Assembly: GCA_029168955.1 (NCBI GenBank)
Contig: JAPDOI010000906.1
Span: forward strand, 62,001 to 126,000
Source: Aplectana chamaeleonis
Taxonomy: Eukaryota > Nematoda > Chromadorea > Rhabditida > Cosmocercidae
DNA: 64,000 nucleotides
Reading direction: 5' to 3'
The notes beneath the pieces are model-generated. The model saw nothing but the letters and a program-made list of their open reading frames with translations, was not told the origin of the DNA and searched no databases. The position numbers and the translations under genes were made by a program. Shown piece by piece: positions 59,287 to 64,000 of the stretch. How positions within the stretch are numbered: position 1 is the stretch's first letter; each line of letters begins with the position of its first letter.

Positions 59287-59413
59287 GTTCAGATGGGGCA
59301 TGTTGGCTTGTTGAGCTCAAAATAATAGCTGAAAATGGATTTCGTGCATATATTGGAATGACTGTTCATCCACCATTGAATGGTGTTGTTCCATTACAGG
59401 AAAACCTTCATCG
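59287..59413 (+). CDS. Putative exon of an unrecognised gene
   Basis: A 127-bp open segment is bounded by TTTTTCAG at 59286 and CG|GTGAGC at 59414. It translates as SDGACWLVELKIIAENGFRA, then YIGMTVHPPLNG and VVPLQENLH, with no stop and natural composition. It could belong to the same gene as the exons at 61.3-61.5 kb, but the phases do not join directly, so at least one more exon would be needed. Family unknown. Confidence 0.45.
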
Positions 59414-59639
59414 GTGAGCGTACGTATTTTTTGTTCAGACAGAATTAAATTGTTCAAGAAAATCATGGTTACGTGGTTTGCTCAAGCTTGCATGGCGCGC
59501 CGATGCTAAGTTGATCGCAACCAGGGATAACGGTTTTTTTTCTGAATTTCGGTAATCGGAAGAGTCTTCTCAATTTCGGAAATCGGCCCACTCGGAAAAC
59601 GGAACGCCAAAAACATCGAAATTTGGAAATACGTTTAGC

Positions 59640-59815
59640 AAAAAAATTGTGCGGGATTCAATCTAAAAGTGCGCCAAGCGCCGGGGAATTTGTGTGGGGT
59701 CCAAGTGAGAGTGCGCAGAGCGTCGGGGAGAGTGTGCGGATCAAAGTGGAGTGCGCCAAGCGCAGGAGCATTTGTGCGGATCCAACTGAGAAAGCGCACT
59801 CTGCCAACGCGTAGC
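59640..59815. repeat. Diverged minisatellite (family A relative)
   Basis: Units with GTGCGCCAAGCGCCGGGGAA and GTGTGCGGATCAAAGTGG, with a period of about 42 bp, resemble the family A dimer in layout (a GGATCCAAGTGG half and a GCGCCGGGGAA half). Confidence 0.65.
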
Positions 59816-60500
59816 TAGATGCTTCCGAGGGCGTGGCCTGAAATGCCGCCCCATTCCATGTAGCCTGAATTTACGGGTTCTGGCTACGATAGCTAAAACG
59901 CGCATATTCTTGTGTCGAGACTACAAGGGTGCAAATTCTGCGCGTATTTTACGTAAAAACGAAGGCTAAAGTCGAAACATTGCTCTCTTTGTCGCTAAAC
60001 CCGTATATTCTCGCTATAAAATTGTAGCGAGAATCTACGGATTTAGCGACAGCCTGTGTTGTGATGCAATCTTGTACCCGCGCTGGCTACGCGGAACGCT
60101 GGGATGCCGTTCGAACAGTGTTGGCCGAGTCAACTCACAGAGTGCTTACTTGAAAAACTGTGGCTGGTCGTGGAGGGTGACCCCGTGTCGCTCTCTGGAA
60201 GACCTTGCCGAGGATATTTTTGACCGCTGGGAAGGTGCATGCTGTGGGGAAGAAACGGCGTTGCGGTCGATCGTAGAGGGGATCGCCTTTCCAGTACGGA
60301 TCGGGACTTATTGGGTCGATCGACCGAGGGCTGTAGCGAGAATTCACGTAGATTATGCGGGCGCTGTAGCTAAAATTTCACCAATTGGGGCTAAACTTTC
60401 CGTAATTTACGTAAATTCTCGTGTCAAAATTAGACTAGATGCCTCCGACACCCTAGGCATCTCCGGTTTCCGTGTGAGGCATCTAGCTACGCGCTGGCAG
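59798..60500. repeat. Inverted repeat flanked by minisatellites
   Basis: GCCAACGCGTAGCTAGATGC at 59798 is mirrored at about 60478-60500. Inside, GTCGCTAAACCCGTATATTC and GTCGCTAAATCCGTAGATTC form a strong hairpin at 59985-60052. The arrangement recalls the element at 2.5-4.0 kb. Confidence 0.6.
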
Positions 60501-60780
60501 AGGCACAGGGTCGGGGAAAGTGTGCGGGATCCAAGTGGGAATGGTCCAAGCGCCGGGAAAAATACAGGAGACTCAACTGGGAATGCGTCCAGCGCTGGAG
60601 AAGTTTCTGCGGGATCCAACTGATAGTGTGCTAAGCGCCGAGGAAAATGTGTGTTACACAACTGGGAGTGCGGCGAGCGCTGGGGAAAATGTACGGGACT
60701 CACCTGGGAGTGCGCCGATTGCCGAAGAAACTGTGCGGGACCTCGCTAGGAGTGTGCCTAGCGTCTGTAAATGAGCTCAA
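60500..60780. repeat. Diverged minisatellite (family A relative)
   Basis: About six to seven units of roughly 42 bp with GTGTGCGGGATCCAAGTGGG and CCAAGCGCCGGGGAAA variants. Open frames across it are repeat artefacts. Confidence 0.7.
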
Positions 60781-60964
60781 GACTCGCGACAATGACAGAC
60801 AATGCGCGCCAGTGAATGAGCCGAGAGAAGATGTGTTCAGACTTCGTGCAGCCGCGCCTTTTTATTTTGGGTGCAGTTATTTCCTTAAATGTGTACATTC
60901 AAAGGTGAACACGGAATCAATCGTCCTGGTGCGTGGGAGACTTTTTCAAACGATGACAAGTCTC

Positions 60965-61274
60965 TATACATTAGATCCGACTCACTCATTTTGGGATATC
61001 CATCCGAATGAACCAAAATTTTCATGATTCGAAATCCAATTCACCGCAAAAAGGTCGTAATCCGAGTGATCCAAAATCCGAATCACCGAAAAAACGAAAT
61101 TTTCGGATTGACCCGAGATCCAACTATCCGTTTAGCATATCTATCCGAATTACTCGGATAATTCGATGTTGTTATTTTGAATCTATCCGTTTGAGTCAGA
61201 TATCAGCCACCTTTGAACTTTGAGTTATCCGAAATCCGAGTATCCGAAATTTTCTGATTCGGATCCAATGAATA
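60965..61274. mobile_element. Short non-autonomous relative of the 4.9-kb hAT
   Basis: Ends are TATACATTAGATCCGA and the reverse complement of TATTCATTGGATCCGA, flanked by the 8-bp duplication CAAGTCTC at 60957-60964 and 61275-61282. The interior carries degenerate family B units (AATCCGAATCACCGAAAAAA). 310 bp. Confidence 0.8.
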
Positions 61275-61308
61275 CAAGTCTCCGCACACACCAATCGGCA
61301 TTATTCAG

Positions 61309-61545
61309 GATGGTCAGGATGGTAATACCACCACTGTTGTTATAAAAGGTGACTATCCAATTTGTGAGTTTTATCTTATTTAGATTTAATGATCACTGAA
61401 TCAATTTCCAGCAAATACATATGCGCAGACCTCAAATGCAAGCTTCCTTGTTTGGAGATGTTCTTTTGAGTCGCATGGTACAGTTAATGGAGCAGGACCT
61501 CAGAGTTGCGAAACTCTTTCATTGTTAGAGCTTATGAGTGGTTGA
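61309..61545 (+). CDS. 3' exons of an unrecognised gene
   Basis: Exon 61309-61348 (after TTATTCAG) ends AAAAG|GTGACT. A 63-bp intron to TTTCCAG (61349-61411) follows, then a last exon 61412-61545 ending in TGA. The phase-1 junction gives DGQDGNTTTVVIK joined to ANTYAQTSNASFLVWRCSF and ending LLELMSG. The tail has two Cys and an N-glycosylation-like NAS, which might suit a secreted protein, but no family was recognised. Upstream exons may lie left of the transposons at 59.6-61.3 kb, perhaps including 59287-59413. Confidence 0.45.
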
Positions 61546-61905
61546 ACTCATGTTTCAACATATTGTCTTCTTTTCTTTCTACATTCGTCCTCCCTTTCTC
61601 GGTACCTTCCGTGGTTATCATTTTGAAAAAGTAGATCTGTTGATAGGTTTTGTGTTCCTGCGAGACTATCAGGCGTATTTTATGTGCTCTGTTATTTAAA
61701 GGTACATCTGCTGGTAAATTTAGTAATTTGCTTCTTTTGTACCCTAGAAAAAATTATCAAGTGTTTCTTATGCAATGATTTTTCTCGCGGACTCGCGAAA
61801 AAACAAATCTGTTTATTGAAAAGCAAGAGATGGGGGTGCAAGAACATGAAGGAATAACTGTATAGAAGAGCTTAAATGAGACAAAAGCCTGGGTAACTAG
61901 TAATT

Positions 61906-61958
61906 CTTCGGACAAGGGGAACTGGAAGCTGGTAGCTTCCAGTTCCCCTTGTTCGAAG
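61906..61958. repeat. Strong 53-bp hairpin
   Basis: ACAAGGGGAACTGGAAGC pairs with its exact complement across a 5-base loop, and the stem is extended by CTTCG/CGAAG. It could be a structured RNA or a MITE remnant. A short direct duplication (GGAAGGATGNGATGAGGAAG) follows at about 61970-62025. Confidence 0.7.
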
Positions 61959-62139
61959 CGGGAAGGATGGGATGAGGAAGATCAGACGCTAATACAGCCG
62001 GAAGGATGCGATGAGGAAGAGCAGACGCTGGTGGGAAGAAGAAGAACGAAAGAGAGTCCAGCACGGCAGTGCGAAGAGAAAAAGGTGGTTTGGTTGGTGA
62101 AAGAGTGGGGGGGAAGCTCAGAAAATGACAGCGTACCAT

Positions 62140-63080
62140 TTAGTTACTAAGCATAGTTATTAGGTAGCTAAGGCGAAGCGATCTGAAGCGTGGAATTGCA
62201 GATTGATGACGTCACAGCCTCTGCATTCTCCCCCACGTCGGGCAAAGTTATTTCCCCCCCCGTCGGGCAACTACGCCGACGTGGAGGGAGAAAGGAAGGG
62301 TCCGACCCGACAGAAATCTGGGGTCGGACCCCGTTCAGGCTGGGGTCGGACCCGGCAAATATCTGAGTCCAAGAACGGATCTTGATGTCTTCTTTTGTGT
62401 TTGGTCATACCCCTCATCGGGTATCAGGATGGTTAAGAATATGAAAGGAGCCAATTTTTTTTGCCAGAAAAATTCTACTTTTGTGCTTTAGAAAAGCGTG
62501 AAGAACGTTTTCCTCATTCAGCTAAGGACACGGCCGCAATAGTTTTCCTAGGTTGTTTTTCGAAAGAAAGCCTAGATCTGACCCTTACCGTAACGAAAAT
62601 TTGAAAAAGGTTGCTGAAAATGCATCAAAACAAGTTAAAATGTTCTGTCACTGCTGGCACTCCACACTCTGATGCTTGTAATTCACTACCAAATGGCGAA
62701 TTATTGTGAATGCTAGTTGCACTCCAAATGATAGGTTTTGGGTGGAAAAGAGAGACCGTGTTTTGATAAAGTTACAAAGAACTCTGTGATTCTCAAGTTC
62801 AAGGTTGAGACGTTTCATATCATTCTCATCAGCTTCTTACCGATTTTTCCCGATACTGCTATACTTTATTTATTCACCAAGGCGCACGTAGTGCACGCAT
62901 ATATCCTCTGCAAAAATTCGTACATTTCACGACTCATTGGGCGAGCGGCGCGCGCGATGCTGCTCCCTCCGTGTGTCATACGCTCTCGCTGTCTCTAACC
63001 TCCGCTCCGCACCAGCACGTGTAGAAACCATGAGAATTTCGCGGTTTTACAGCCTGTAAGCGAATATGACGAGGCTGAAC
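62140..63080. other. Intergenic stretch with no supported gene
   Basis: Contains three GGGGTCGGACCC-like motifs between 62305 and 62355 but no gene or element with clear ends. Confidence 0.4.
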
Positions 63081-63150
63081 AGATGGAAATCTCCGCTAAG
63101 GCTCCGTCCTTAGCAGACGACCAGCGGCAAAGCGTCAAGGCGTTGGAGCA

Positions 63151-63182
63151 TCATGCGCCAGCGCTCAAACGCTGGCGCATGA
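63151..63182. repeat. Hairpin in a GC-rich block
   Basis: TCATGCGCCAGCG and its complement enclose CTCAAA. A second small hairpin (CTAAGG/CCTTAG) lies about 50 bp upstream. It lies in an 88-codon open frame of no recognised family. Confidence 0.6.
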
Positions 63183-63349
63183 CGCTCGACGGCTGGCACA
63201 CTCAACGTGTCCGAGGACGGCACGTGGTTAACGGTGGTATCGATAATATTAGTGACAGCCGTTACGGTCACTATGCCTCCACCGTCAGCGACTGGCCGGC
63301 TGCTGTGGTCGCTGGGGAGTCAGATCAATATCAATTGCTGAAGATGTAA

Positions 63350-64000
63350 ACCCCCAGCGTCACTTCACGGTCACTTGACGCTAAGACGTCTGCTATAAAC
63401 GGATCCTAAGACGCCTTCTTGGGGTACGGTGTCTTGATATCCTTCCCTCTCACCACTGCTGCCCCATCGAAAGTCAACTCAAGAACCGCCAAACCGATAG
63501 AGGGACTAATGAAGGACTAGGAGAGGTCAATGATTGAGGGACCGGGCACCCTAAATCGTTTATGACTTTTCAGGGCGACAACGGCTGGAGAGAAAATTTC
63601 TAGGATTTACGAGTTATGTGAATCAATCGTAAAACCTGAATGGAGGTTATGAGAATCAACGAGCTGCGGACTCTTCTTCGTGGAGTCTGACTTTGGAAGT
63701 CGTAAATAGCCATATACGCAGGTCTCCACAGCTACCGATAAGGCAGAGGGAGAGCAGGCGATGTGCGAAAAGAAGCTCTCTGTTTTTATCTCCTCAGTGG
63801 AATGGCAGCTCCATGGCCCAGGTTTGGAACCCATGGATTACGCTGGGTGGTCGCTCTTGACGGTGAAGGCATGCTTTCAACGACAACCGAGTTTGAAGCC
63901 CCTTCGCCCGAGTTCGAAGAAAGCATGGGATGCTATCGACTGCGACCAGCTGCATGCCGCCAAGCACTCGCTCCCAAACAAATTTCAGCCTGCATTTAGA
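63350..64000. other. Window end with no supported gene
   Basis: Open frames on both strands (for example 63763-63999 plus) are short and show no known domain. The right edge of the window may cut a gene. Confidence 0.35.

Overview
The window looks like nuclear DNA of a small-genome animal, most likely a rhabditid nematode. The readable introns are very short (54, 56, 59 and 63 bp) with GT donors and AG acceptors, most of them nematode-like (TTTCAG or TTCCAG). The DNA is packed with hAT, mariner, Mutator-like, TTAA-type and LINE elements. The only large gene is a hybrid polyketide synthase/non-ribosomal peptide synthetase of the kind known in nematodes as PKS-1 (nemamide pathway). No bacterial-style operon, rRNA, tRNA or CRISPR array was seen. 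Species-level identity cannot be settled from the sequence.

Layout: 1-7.5 kb holds tandem repeats, a 21-bp minisatellite family and a 5'-truncated LINE (4.2-6.3 kb) that carries two later insertions. 7.5-32.7 kb on the minus strand is the PKS-NRPS gene. In translation order it reads KS, a remnant of an AT, DH-like, an uninterrupted array of 25 carrier-protein (ACP) repeats, KR, AT, DH, KS, KR, ACP, KS, AT, KR, ACP/PCP, C, A, PCP, TE. About 8,340 codons lie in one block without a recognisable intron. A 56-bp intron then splits the thioesterase just before its nucleophile motif. 32.7-64 kb is transposon-rich. It holds two adjacent inverted elements (33.6-35.2 kb), several foldback elements, a non-autonomous hAT (41.7-44.3 kb), a 4.9-kb hAT with matching 8-bp target duplications and a decayed transposase (46.1-51.0 kb) that itself contains a Mutator-like element, an EN+RT LINE (51.3-55.3 kb), a mariner nested inside a palindromic mariner relic (55.4-57.3 kb), and 3' exons of an unrecognised cellular gene (59.3-61.5 kb) with elements between them.

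How the parts work together: the PKS modules should build a reduced polyketide, the C-A-PCP module should add one amino acid, and the TE should release or transfer the product. The standout is the 25-copy ACP array, nearly identical in DNA, placed between the first KS/DH and a KR, an order reminiscent of PUFA synthases. Sixteen small indels (net +4 nt) sit only inside this array (22.9-26.7 kb), while about 18 kb of single-copy flanking coding sequence is intact. Consensus errors in a hard-to-assemble repeat are therefore the favoured explanation, but real breakage cannot be excluded from this sequence alone.
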